From NCBI RefSeq assembly GCF_900116115.1, contig NZ_FOZP01000008.1, forward strand, positions 131,501 through 195,500: DNA of 64,000 bases. The letters run 5' to 3'. Made by a program: the position numbers and the translations under genes. Each line of letters begins with the position of its first letter. Within the stretch, counting starts at the first letter, position 1. The stretch comes from Lutibacter maritimus. GTDB lineage: Bacteria > Bacteroidota > Bacteroidia > Flavobacteriales > Flavobacteriaceae. Below are positions 54,331 through 63,455 of this stretch, in pieces. Under the pieces are notes generated by a model. The model had not been told where the DNA came from and ran no database searches. It saw nothing but the letters and a program-made list of their open reading frames with translations.

Positions 54331-55722
54331 ATGCTATTTATAACAAGGATATTAAAATCATTTTTTTTAATTGTAGATTTTAGATTTCATAATCTTCATA
54401 AAATCAAGTTGATAATATTAATGCTTGGTTTTATAAGAGGGGCTCATGCACAGAGAAATGACACTATTTTGATTGAAAATGTAAATGTTATTCCGATGAA
54501 TAAGGAGATTGTTTTAAACAATCAAAATATAATAATTGTTAGTGGTAAAATAATTTCTATTGAACCTTATAAAAGAGAAATAAATTACACCTCACATCTA
54601 GTAATTGATGGAACAGGAAAATATGTGATGCCTGGATTTAGTGAAATGCACTACCACTGGCGTAATAAACAAGGAGGCATAGATCGTGATTTTAAATTGC
54701 TGATTGCTAACGGTGTAACAACCGTTAGAAATATGGCAGAGTATGATTGGCAAGACCATGTAGCCATTAGAGATAGTATTTCAAAAGGAGAAAAATTTGG
54801 TCCTAATTATTATACCGCTGGACCTTATTTAAATTCTAATGATTTAAAAACAATAGTTGATGCTATTGCGGTTGTAAAGAGTCATAAAGTTAAAGGATAT
54901 GACTTTTTAAAATTAGCAGATAATTTACCTAAAGATGTTTATTTAATAATATTAGAGGAATCTCAAAAACACCATGTTTCGGTAATTGGTCATGCACAAC
55001 GAGAAATGCCTTTAGAATTTTCACTGCGTTTGAAGTCTATAGAACATGTAGAAGAATTTGTGTATATTTTTAAGGATGAGCAAAGAAATGATGCTTTGTT
55101 TTTAAAACAAGCAATTGAACAAATTAAAGTAAGTGGTTCTACAATAGTTCCAACCTTAGTTGTTTTTGATATGATTGTTAAAAGTATTGACAATCAAAAG
55201 TTTAAAACACTCAATCAAAATAAAAGCGCACAATATATGTTGTTAAATGATTTTAATTATTGGAGTTCCGATGAAAATCCCTATCGAAAGAACTTAAAAG
55301 GAAAAGTTATCAATGGACAAGACGCTTTACCGCTTTTAGAAGGGTATTTTAAATGGATGAAAACATTCATAAAAATGTTAGCAGATGCAGGCGTTCCATT
55401 AATGACAGGTAGTGATACGTTTGGGTTTGTAGTACCTGGGTTTTCATTGCATGAAGAATTTCAGTTTTTACAAGATTGTGGTTTATCATCTTTTCAAATT
55501 TTAAAAGCAACTACAGTAACACCAGCAAGATATTTAAATACTATAGCTACTGAAGGAACTGTTTCAGAAGGTAAAAATGCAAATTTGGTATTACTTAACA
55601 AAAACCCATTAAATGATATTGAAAACACAAAGGCTATTGAAGGCGTTTTTCTAAAAGGAAGATGGCTCGATAGAATTAAGCTAGATAGTCTATTAATGGA
55701 AACAAAAACATTAAATAAATAA
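54331..55722 (+). CDS. Exported amidohydrolase (imidazolonepropionase-like)
   Basis: This 463-residue metal-dependent hydrolase has a signal-like helix near residues 26-40 ending AHAQ; an internal Met at residue 31 (MLGFIRGAHAQ) could also be the start. The metal-binding HxH is in SEMHYHWRN, further ligands are His in VIGHAQREMP and Asp in LMTGSDTFGF, and the C-terminal beta domain reads GTVSEGKNANLVLLNKNPLNDI. Relatives act on peptides or cyclic amides; the substrate here is unknown. A broken serine hydrolase gene follows after 16 bases, probably in the same transcript. Confidence 0.88.
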   Translation: MLFITRILKSFFLIVDFRFHNLHKIKLIILMLGFIRGAHAQRNDTILIENVNVIPMNKEIVLNNQNIIIVSGKIISIEPYKREINYTSHLVIDGTGKYVMPGFSEMHYHWRNKQGGIDRDFKLLIANGVTTVRNMAEYDWQDHVAIRDSISKGEKFGPNYYTAGPYLNSNDLKTIVDAIAVVKSHKVKGYDFLKLADNLPKDVYLIILEESQKHHVSVIGHAQREMPLEFSLRLKSIEHVEEFVYIFKDEQRNDALFLKQAIEQIKVSGSTIVPTLVVFDMIVKSIDNQKFKTLNQNKSAQYMLLNDFNYWSSDENPYRKNLKGKVINGQDALPLLEGYFKWMKTFIKMLADAGVPLMTGSDTFGFVVPGFSLHEEFQFLQDCGLSSFQILKATTVTPARYLNTIATEGTVSEGKNANLVLLNKNPLNDIENTKAIEGVFLKGRWLDRIKLDSLLMETKTLNK

Positions 55723-55738
55723 TCAAAAAACGAACAAA

Positions 55739-56821
55739 ATGAAATCAAAAAATTTAAAAACAATTTTAATGCTTATAATAGCCTTATTGATTGTACAGAT
55801 TACCCAATCACAAACTTTAGAGACTCAAATTGATAGTGTTCTATTGGCTGTATTTAAAGCCTCTGATGAACCTGGAGCAGTGTTTTTGGTAGCTAAAGAT
55901 GGAAAACCTATGTATCGAAAAGCTTTTGGTAAATCTAACATTGAATTGGATGTGAATATGAAACCAGAAAATATTTTTCAAATAGGTTAGATGACCAAAC
56001 AATTTACAGCTATTGCCATCATGTTATTAGTAGAACAAGGTAGATTAAACGTGAATGATGCGATTTCAAAATACATTTCAAATTACCCAAACGGAAAAAA
56101 TATAACTATTCATCATTTATTGACGCATACATCTGGTATTAAAGACTTTACTAAGATGAAATCCATTATGAGTATTGCAAAAAAAGACCTTACACCCAAA
56201 GAATTGGTCAATTTTTTTAAAGATGAACCTGTAGATTTTTTGCCTGGAGAAAAATTTGATTATAACAATTCTGGATATGTCGTATTGGGATATATAATAG
56301 AATTAGTGTCAGGAGAGACCTATGAACACTTTATAGAAAATAACATTTTCGAAAAGCTTGGAATGAACAATTCCCGTTATGCAAGTGATAAAGAAATAGT
56401 AAAGAATAGAGCTTATGGTTATCATAATAGAGGCGAGTTTTCAAACAAAATGCAAATTAGTTTAAGAATCCCTTATGCTTCAGGCTCATTAATGTCTAAC
56501 GTTGATGATATGTTGAAATGGCAAAAAGCCATTAAGAACAATTCATTAATCACAGAAGCATCAAAGGAAAAAGTATTTACTAATTACACCCTAAACAATG
56601 GAGAGCATATTAAATATGGTTATGGTTGGCATTTAAAAGATATTAATGGCATACCAACAAGAGAACATGGTGGAAGTATATTTGGATTTAAATCGATGGG
56701 AGTTTATGTGCCAAGCTTGGATATTTATGTAATAGGATTTAGTAATTGCGATTGTAATTCGCCAACAAAAATAACAAGGGATATTGCCAAACTGGTTTTA
56801 GATTGGATTCAACCACAATAA
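55739..56821 (+). pseudogene. Serine hydrolase (beta-lactamase/class C-like) interrupted by an amber codon at the catalytic serine
   Basis: Two in-frame open segments, 55739-55990 and 55991-56821, together encode one beta-lactamase-related serine hydrolase of about 360 residues with a signal peptide (about 1-24). They are divided by a single TAG at 55988-55990. The junction reads ENIFQIG-stop-MTKQFTA; intact relatives have IGSMTKQF, where S is the nucleophile of the SxxK motif. The stop therefore replaces the catalytic serine, as a TCG-to-TAG change would. The rest looks sound, with FDYNNSGYVVLGYIIE and the late HGGSIFGFKSMG motif. Either it is a recent nonsense mutation (or a sequencing error), or the downstream part restarts at the ATG as an inactive protein. 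Confidence 0.85.
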
Positions 56822-56846
56822 TTGTATAACTTAAAAACAAAAAATT

Positions 56847-57191
56847 ATGCCACATTTTATTATAGACTGCTCAGAACAGGTCATAAAATTAAAATCACCA
56901 CAAGAAATTATACAGAACGTATATAATACTGCAGAATCAACTGGGTTGTTTCTTCCCGAAGAAATTAAAGTGAGAATCAATCCATTTCAATATTACACTA
57001 TTGGTAATTCAAAAGATAACTTCATACATGTTTTTGGGAATATCATGGAAGGAAGAACCAGCCAACAAAAGTTTAATTTATCAAAGAAAATTGTTTCAGA
57101 ACTCAAAGCAATGTTTCCAAAAGTGCCTATTATTTCCATAAATATTCGGGATTTTGAAAAAGCTACCTATTGTAATAAAGAAATGGTTTAA
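56847..57191 (+). CDS. 5-carboxymethyl-2-hydroxymuconate isomerase-family protein (tautomerase superfamily)
   Basis: This 114-residue protein begins MPHFIIDCSEQV; after Met removal Pro1 is the catalytic base of the tautomerase superfamily. FIHVFGNIMEGRTSQQKFNLSKKIVSEL matches the HpaF/CHMI family, with Arg in the GRT loop. CHMI acts in homoprotocatechuate degradation, but no other gene of that pathway is present, so the real substrate may be another enol or keto acid. It lies 25 bases after the broken serine hydrolase gene and may share its transcript. Confidence 0.82.
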   Translation: MPHFIIDCSEQVIKLKSPQEIIQNVYNTAESTGLFLPEEIKVRINPFQYYTIGNSKDNFIHVFGNIMEGRTSQQKFNLSKKIVSELKAMFPKVPIISINIRDFEKATYCNKEMV

Positions 57192-57324
57192 ATAATATCT
57201 TTTTATGAAAAATCAAACGCTAGATAGAGGTAAGTGCGCTATATAATCTTTTGTTAAATAATAGATTTAGAAAGGTTGTGAAAAGAAAAACAAGAGCGAT
57301 TAACACTATTAAAAAAATTAAAAC

Positions 57325-58188
57325 ATGAACACTTTAAAAATTAATAATCTAGAGCTGATCTATAAAAACGGACATCAAGCAATTAGAAATATTTCTTTAG
57401 AAATAAAGAATGGAATGTTTGGTTTATTGGGCCCAAATGGTGCTGGTAAATCTTCTTTAATGAAAACCATTGTTGGATTACAAAAACCCACGTCTGGCAG
57501 TATTAGTTTTAATGATGTTGATATTGTTAGCAATCCCGATAATATTAAAAAGAATTTAGGGTTTTTACCTCAGGATTTTGGAGTGTACCCTAAAGTTAGT
57601 GCTTCTAATCTTTTAAATCATATTGCTCTTTTAAAAGGCGTAAAAGATAATACAGAGCGTAAAAACCAAATTCATTATTTGTTAGAGAAAGTAAATCTAT
57701 GGGATTTTAGAAACAAAGAAGTACATACATTTTCAGGTGGAATGAAACAACGTTTTGGCGTAGCTCAAGCTTTATTAGGAAACCCAAAAATAGTTATTGT
57801 TGACGAGCCTACTGCAGGTCTTGATCCAGAAGAGCGAAACCGTTTTAATATGTTGTTGAGTGATATAAGTAATGAGGTTGTTGTAATATTATCTACACAT
57901 TTGGTTGAAGATGTAAAAAATTTATGCTCAGAGATGACCATTATGAACAAGGGGCAGATTTTAAAAACAGGTAAGCCAAAAGAACTAATTTCTGAACTAG
58001 AAAATAAAATTTGGTCAAAGTCAATTAAAAATGATGACCTGGAAAATTATCAATCAAATTACCAGATAATTAGTAAGCAATTAATTGAGCGTGTATTAAA
58101 TATTACCATCTTTTCTGAAACAAAGCCTAAAGGTTTTGTAGCTATAACACCTTTACTGGAGCATGTATATTTTAAAACACTTGCCTAA
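57325..58188 (+). CDS. ABC transporter ATP-binding protein
   Basis: This 287-residue ATPase has Walker A GLLGPNGAGKSSLMK, Q-loop LPQDFGVYPKVSA, signature FSGGMKQRFGVAQALLG and Walker B IVIVDEPTAGLDPEERNRF, then a His switch STHLVED. The C-terminal ~70 residues resemble those of exporter ATPases of the CcmA/NodI branch. The next gene, 11 bases downstream, encodes a permease fused to an M1 peptidase and is its evident partner. The transported substrate is unknown. Confidence 0.93.
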   Translation: MNTLKINNLELIYKNGHQAIRNISLEIKNGMFGLLGPNGAGKSSLMKTIVGLQKPTSGSISFNDVDIVSNPDNIKKNLGFLPQDFGVYPKVSASNLLNHIALLKGVKDNTERKNQIHYLLEKVNLWDFRNKEVHTFSGGMKQRFGVAQALLGNPKIVIVDEPTAGLDPEERNRFNMLLSDISNEVVVILSTHLVEDVKNLCSEMTIMNKGQILKTGKPKELISELENKIWSKSIKNDDLENYQSNYQIISKQLIERVLNITIFSETKPKGFVAITPLLEHVYFKTLA

Positions 58189-58199
58189 ATAATTTTTTT

Positions 58200-61100
58200 A
58201 TGATGAATGCTATATTTCAATTCGAGTTAATTCAATTAACAAAACGATGGATTGTGTATCCAATTTTTTTGGTCATTGTATTTATAGGAGTTTTTTGCGG
58301 TAATAAATTCAATCTAACTGCAGGAGAAGGAATTTATCTAAATTCTCCATACACTATTGGTTTTATGATTGGAATGTTAAGTTTGTCTATAATCTTTTTT
58401 GCCATTCTATTTTCAAATCAATTACTATTTAAAGAATGGGATGCAAAATTTGACATTCTATTTTTTGCACTTCCGTTCTCTAAAATGACTTATTTAAATG
58501 GTAAGTTTTGGTTTCTTTTTCTTAAAACAGCTTTAAGTTTTGTTTTGTTGATTTTAGGCTTTGTAATTGGTCAAAATTTGAGAAATGGAAATGAAATACA
58601 AGCTACTTTTAATATATGGCATTATTTGTATCCACTACTTATTTTTGGCATACTTAATTGTTTTTTGGTTTGTAGCTTTTTGTTTTTCATCGCTTATTCA
58701 ACACGCAAAAAATTATTAGTGGTTGTTGGAGGACTTCTACTTTATGTACTTTATATGGTGCTTTTAATTTTTTCTAACTCTCCATTCATGTCAAGTAGTT
58801 TGCCGCAGTCTATTGAAGCACAACAAATTTCTGCGTTTATTGATCCTTTCGGGTTATCAGCTTATTTTTATGAAGCAAAGACATTTTCGGTACAACAAAA
58901 GAATGAGTTTATTTTGCCATTGAGTGGGTTACTATTAATAAACAGATTAATTGTAGTACTAGTATCTGGATTCTTTTTATGGATGAGTTATAGATTGTTT
59001 ACTTTTTCTAATAGTAAAACACATAAAAAGAATAAAAAAATTGAATTAGCAAAGTCAAATTCAGGAATAAAATTGACTGTTTTAAAAACACCAAAACTTA
59101 GTTTTGGAAATTTGGTGAGTTTTAAATCGTTAGTATCTTTTGCAAAAAATGATATAATGTATCTTTTTAAGAGCATTACCATTGTTGCAGTTTCTATGCT
59201 GTTGTTATTTTATATAGGAATGGAAATGTTTGCTGAAATAGATAAAGGAATTCGATTACCCGAAAAATACGCGAGCTCAGGACTTTTAGCTACGTCAATT
59301 TCTAAAAACTTTTATTTATTTGGATTATTGATTTTGGTCTATTTCATTAATGATGTTTACTGGAGAAGTCACGCTTCAGGATTTGAATTAATTGAAAAAA
59401 GTACTTATTTATCTAAAAATAAGTTAAAAGGACATTTTGTTTCCATAAGTATTTTAGTATTTTTTTTCACTTTTATTTTAATTGCTGAAGCTTTAGTATT
59501 TCAATTTAGCTATAATTACTTTTATATTGATTGGTATGCATATCTCGGTGTTACTACCTTTAATACAATTCCTTTAATAATTTTTTCAGCTTTTTTATTG
59601 TTGATAAACGATACTATAAAAAATAGATTTGTAGCCTTAGGAGTTTCAACAGTAGCAGTTTTTATATTAGCAACCCCTTTGGCTAAAACAATTATTTCAT
59701 ATCCATTAGTACATATATTTTCTGGTTTTAAAGGAAATTATAGCGATTTTAATGGATACGGAATTTACATTGCAGCTTTCTCACAACGATTATTTTTTGG
59801 ATTCGGTTTTATTGCTTTATTATGGGTTTTAAATGATTTCCTAAAGACAAGAGTGTGGCAAATTGGAAAATCTATTTTTGTTACTGTTTTAGTGATTTTG
59901 AGTTTTTTTAGCGGAACTCATTTTATGAAATGTTACACTCCAAAGGATGAAGAAAAAGCTATTGCAGAAGCAGTACAATACGAAAAAAACTTTCGAAACT
60001 ATCAAACTTTAGCACAACCAACAATTACAGATGTAACTACGGAAATTCACCTTTACCCTTCAGAAAACGCATATCAAATACATGGAGAATATATTTTAAG
60101 AAATTTAACAGAAAAACCTATAACCAATGTATTAATCAATTTTCATCCAGATTTAAAAATTGAATCGGCTTTATTTAACAATACTAATGAAAGTGTGAAA
60201 ATAAATGATTATGTATCTGAAATAAAACTAAAAAAAACATTATTACCTAATGAGGAAGCAACTTTAAACTTCACGTTATCGTACAAGTGGTTTGCTGTTA
60301 ATGGCCATCAATCTTTCAATGCTATTGTTAAAAATGGATCTTTTATGCGAATTAGCAACTTTTATCCTACTATTGGTTATCAAAGTGATCGAGAAATTGA
60401 AGATGAACAAAAGCGTAAAGAATTTCAACTAGGAAAAGCTTCTGAAATAAAGAAATTGGAAGCACCAGAAGTTTCTAAAAACGATTTTATAAATTTAAAT
60501 ATGACGCTTTCAACGGAAGCAAACCAAACGGCAGTAGGTACTGGAGATTTAGTAAAAAAATGGTCTGAAAATAATAGAAATTATTCAAGTTATGTAGCAG
60601 AAAAGTTACCATTTAGATTTGCTGTGTCATCTGCTGACTATGAGCGCAAATCAATTCAATATAAACATATAAATATCAATGTGTATTACACCAAAAATCA
60701 TTTTGAAAATGTAGACCATTTGCTAGGTAATGCTAAACTAACATTGGATTATTGTACAGATAATTTTGGACCATACCCTTTTAAGAGCATCAATTTTGTT
60801 GAAGTTTCATCTTTTACAAAAGGCTTTGCTGGTACTGCGTATCCTTCAGCAATCTTTATGACCGAGGATATGATTTTTCATACAAACATTCAAACCGACA
60901 CAAAACAAGATGTTATTAATGAGTTGGCAGGACACGAACTTTCACATCTTTGGTGGGGCAATAGTCAAATCAACCCAGACAATAGAGAAGGTGCTACAAT
61001 GCTTACTGAAACTTTGGCAATGTATACAGAAATGATGCTGTATAAAAAGATGTATGGTAAAGAAAAAATGATGGAAAGATTACAAATTCATCAACAAATT

Positions 61101-61373
61101 TATGATAGCGAAAAAGGATTGTATGGCAATCACCCTCTATATAAAGTGAAGCATGGACATTCACACATTGCATATTCTAAAGGAGCAATTGTTATGGTAC
61201 AATTAAGTGAATTAATTGGAGAAGAACAAGTAAATATTGCGCTCAAAAACTTCCTTTTGAACAATCAGTATCCTAAAAAACCAACATCGTTAGATTTACT
61301 TAAGGAGTTTTATAAAGTTGCACCAAATAAAACTATAAAATCTGAAATTGATAAATTATTTAAGATAATTTAA
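58200..61373 (+). CDS. ABC permease fused to an M1-family aminopeptidase
   Basis: This 1057-residue two-part protein has an N-terminal ABC-2-like permease (about 1-585) with two groups of membrane helices, then a periplasmic M1 metallopeptidase (about 605-1057). The zinc site is HELSH at 912-916 with the third ligand Glu in LTETLAMYTEMMLY about 20 residues later. A tyrosine is expected further on, in YSKGAIVMVQL. The usual GAMEN exopeptidase motif is not visible; GFAGTAYPS stands in that area, so substrate choice may differ from classical aminopeptidases. The fusion implies peptide export coupled to trimming, or membrane-tethered processing. It is transcribed with the ATPase and an alpha/beta hydrolase. 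Confidence 0.9.
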   Translation: MMNAIFQFELIQLTKRWIVYPIFLVIVFIGVFCGNKFNLTAGEGIYLNSPYTIGFMIGMLSLSIIFFAILFSNQLLFKEWDAKFDILFFALPFSKMTYLNGKFWFLFLKTALSFVLLILGFVIGQNLRNGNEIQATFNIWHYLYPLLIFGILNCFLVCSFLFFIAYSTRKKLLVVVGGLLLYVLYMVLLIFSNSPFMSSSLPQSIEAQQISAFIDPFGLSAYFYEAKTFSVQQKNEFILPLSGLLLINRLIVVLVSGFFLWMSYRLFTFSNSKTHKKNKKIELAKSNSGIKLTVLKTPKLSFGNLVSFKSLVSFAKNDIMYLFKSITIVAVSMLLLFYIGMEMFAEIDKGIRLPEKYASSGLLATSISKNFYLFGLLILVYFINDVYWRSHASGFELIEKSTYLSKNKLKGHFVSISILVFFFTFILIAEALVFQFSYNYFYIDWYAYLGVTTFNTIPLIIFSAFLLLINDTIKNRFVALGVSTVAVFILATPLAKTIISYPLVHIFSGFKGNYSDFNGYGIYIAAFSQRLFFGFGFIALLWVLNDFLKTRVWQIGKSIFVTVLVILSFFSGTHFMKCYTPKDEEKAIAEAVQYEKNFRNYQTLAQPTITDVTTEIHLYPSENAYQIHGEYILRNLTEKPITNVLINFHPDLKIESALFNNTNESVKINDYVSEIKLKKTLLPNEEATLNFTLSYKWFAVNGHQSFNAIVKNGSFMRISNFYPTIGYQSDREIEDEQKRKEFQLGKASEIKKLEAPEVSKNDFINLNMTLSTEANQTAVGTGDLVKKWSENNRNYSSYVAEKLPFRFAVSSADYERKSIQYKHININVYYTKNHFENVDHLLGNAKLTLDYCTDNFGPYPFKSINFVEVSSFTKGFAGTAYPSAIFMTEDMIFHTNIQTDTKQDVINELAGHELSHLWWGNSQINPDNREGATMLTETLAMYTEMMLYKKMYGKEKMMERLQIHQQIYDSEKGLYGNHPLYKVKHGHSHIAYSKGAIVMVQLSELIGEEQVNIALKNFLLNNQYPKKPTSLDLLKEFYKVAPNKTIKSEIDKLFKII

Positions 61374-61374
61374 A

Positions 61375-62499
61375 ATGAAGATTAATTACATAAAACTAAA
61401 ATCACATGAAATGAAAGACATTATAAAATTATTAGGGGTAATAGGAATTTTTACTATCTCTATTTCTTGTTTTGCAAACAGCAATTTGCGTTATAGAGAT
61501 TCACTGTCAGTTGACTTAATCATTAAAACAAAAGAGGTTAAAATTGGCGGTACCCTAACTATACCAACAGATCTTAAAACGTCATCCTTGGTTATAATGC
61601 TATCAGGAAGCGGTGATCAGGATAGGGACGAAACATTAGAAAGCTTTAAAATAATGAAGATTATAGCCGAACATCTAGCTTCTCAAGGAATTGCATCTTT
61701 CCGTTATGACGATAGAGGTGTAGGAGAAAGCACAGGTGATTTTGTAAATAGTACAATTGAAGACCATTCAAAGGACTTGGAAAACATAATGAACTATTTT
61801 AAAACTAGCAAAGAGCATTATTTTAAGGATTTTGTTTTATTTGGACATAGCCAGGGCGGCATTCTTGCTGGTAAAGTGGCTGTTGGGAATGAATCAGTTA
61901 AAAAGGTGGTTTTAATGGGGGCACCAGGAGTACCATTAATCGAAGTAGTAACTTATCAGGTGAGACAAGATTATGAACAAACAGATTTACCTAAAAATTT
62001 AATTGAAGCAGATGTGACTGCACATAATAAACTCATGAGGGCTATCGAAGATGATAAGAATATTAATGAAGCTTACCAATTATTCAGACAAACAACTGAA
62101 TCTATTTTATTTGAAATGGATGTAAAAAATAGCGTTGATTCCGTAAAAATAAAGCAACAAGCAATAGCAAAAGCCGATGAATTTAAAATTATTTATGGGC
62201 TACCTTCTCTAACATCATTTCTTTATTACGATCCTTCAAAAGATTTAGAACAATTGGAAGTACCTGTATTGGGTTTATTTGGAGGTTTAGATTTTCAGGT
62301 TCCTATTCACCAAAATAAAGACCGAATGGAAAATGCCCTTTTAAAATCAGGGACGGATTATCATTTCATAACATTTGAGAATGCGAATCATTTTTTCCAA
62401 AAAGCAAAAACGGGTAAAAGAGATGAGTACAGCAAACTTGAAAAGAAATTTGTAGACAATTTTTTAGATGAAATTTCAAATTGGATCATCGAAAATTAA
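61375..62499 (+). CDS. Exported alpha/beta hydrolase
   Basis: This 374-residue protein has a signal-like helix at about 15-33, so either Met1 or Met13 could be the start. The alpha/beta hydrolase fold shows the oxyanion strand LVIMLSGSGDQDRDE, RYDDRGVGESTGDF, the nucleophile elbow GHSQGG (Ser) and late acid/base residues in GGLDFQVPIHQN and FENANHFFQKAKTG (Asp and His). Family members hydrolyse esters or peptides. It begins two bases after the permease-peptidase stop, so it is part of that operon, perhaps acting on the same substrate. Confidence 0.88.
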   Translation: MKINYIKLKSHEMKDIIKLLGVIGIFTISISCFANSNLRYRDSLSVDLIIKTKEVKIGGTLTIPTDLKTSSLVIMLSGSGDQDRDETLESFKIMKIIAEHLASQGIASFRYDDRGVGESTGDFVNSTIEDHSKDLENIMNYFKTSKEHYFKDFVLFGHSQGGILAGKVAVGNESVKKVVLMGAPGVPLIEVVTYQVRQDYEQTDLPKNLIEADVTAHNKLMRAIEDDKNINEAYQLFRQTTESILFEMDVKNSVDSVKIKQQAIAKADEFKIIYGLPSLTSFLYYDPSKDLEQLEVPVLGLFGGLDFQVPIHQNKDRMENALLKSGTDYHFITFENANHFFQKAKTGKRDEYSKLEKKFVDNFLDEISNWIIEN

Positions 62500-62522
62500 T
62501 GAATTATTTAAAGCAATATAAA

Positions 62523-62966
62523 ATGAAAAATAGAATTGACTATATAGATAAAGTTGAATATAGAGAAGTTGTAGATGTTTGGGAAGCATCTGTAAGAGCA
62601 ACTCATCGCTTTTTAAAAGAAGAAGACATCGCCTATTTCAAACCTTTAATTCTGAACACTTATTTAGACGTTGTTGAATTAAGATGTTATAGAGATGAGA
62701 ATTATAAAATTATTGGGTTTGTAGGTGTAGCTGATGGAAATATAGAGATGCTATTTATTCACCCAGCACATAGAGGTAGAAGAATAGGTAAAACCTTGTT
62801 GAATTATGCACTCAAAAATTTGAACGTTACCAAAGTAGATGTGAATGAACAGAATGAACAAGCTGTCGGATTTTACAAACACTGTGGCTTTGAAACCATA
62901 GGGCGATCTGAATTGGATGCCTCTGGAAAACCCTATCCAATTTTACACATGGAATTAATAAAATAA
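62523..62966 (+). CDS. GNAT-family N-acetyltransferase
   Basis: With the start at 62523 the protein has about 147 residues (MKNRIDYIDKVEYREVV...). An in-frame ATG at 62499 overlaps the hydrolase stop (TAATG) and would add eight residues; that start is possible through translational coupling. The acetyl-CoA site is FIHPAHRGRRIGKTLLNYAL, and NEQNEQAVGFYKHCGFETIGRSELD is the usual C-terminal part. The segment VWEASVRATHRFLKEEDI is common in GNATs annotated as YafP/YjgM-like. The substrate is unknown. Confidence 0.88.
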   Translation: MKNRIDYIDKVEYREVVDVWEASVRATHRFLKEEDIAYFKPLILNTYLDVVELRCYRDENYKIIGFVGVADGNIEMLFIHPAHRGRRIGKTLLNYALKNLNVTKVDVNEQNEQAVGFYKHCGFETIGRSELDASGKPYPILHMELIK

Positions 62967-62971
62967 AAAAC

Positions 62972-63433
62972 ATGAAACTAAAATTTATTTTTATCACGCT
63001 ATTGTTTAGTGTTCATAATATGGTTCAAGCACAACAAAACAACATAATTACACATAAAGATTGGCTCAACTATACTTTAAATCAGTATTATAAGCTCAAC
63101 CTAATAGTATTTCAGCAAAACTCAACCTTAAAAGACATCGATAAAATCTTTGAACTGTTTACCGATGATTTCACTTATGTGCATCCAAACTATGGTGGTG
63201 TTTATACACGTGAAGAGCTTTACAAAGGTTACAAGAGAAATCAAGGTAATGGAGGCTATGACGGAAGTGTTGTTGATATAAAAATCCAGAACATTATTTA
63301 TGGCTTAAATGCCATTACAGTAAGTAAACGCTTCATCACAAAAGAAAATGGTAAAATGGTTGAAGGTAATGAACAAATGGCACTTTTTAAATTTAAGCAT
63401 GGGAAGATTTTTATGATTAAGGAGTATTGGTAA
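62972..63433 (+). CDS. Exported NTF2-like (SnoaL/DUF4440) protein
   Basis: This 153-residue protein has a signal peptide (about 1-20, ending VQAQ). The rest fits a cone-shaped NTF2-like fold of the SnoaL/DUF4440 kind: IDKIFELFTDDFTYVHPNYGGVYTREELYKGY, VVDIKIQNIIYGLNAITVSKRF and MALFKFKHGKIFMIKEYW. Such proteins bind small ligands or act as isomerases; no active-site assignment is possible. It lies five bases after the GNAT gene, in the same operon. Confidence 0.78.
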   Translation: MKLKFIFITLLFSVHNMVQAQQNNIITHKDWLNYTLNQYYKLNLIVFQQNSTLKDIDKIFELFTDDFTYVHPNYGGVYTREELYKGYKRNQGNGGYDGSVVDIKIQNIIYGLNAITVSKRFITKENGKMVEGNEQMALFKFKHGKIFMIKEYW

Positions 63434-63455
63434 CATTTTAAAAAATTGAGTAATC

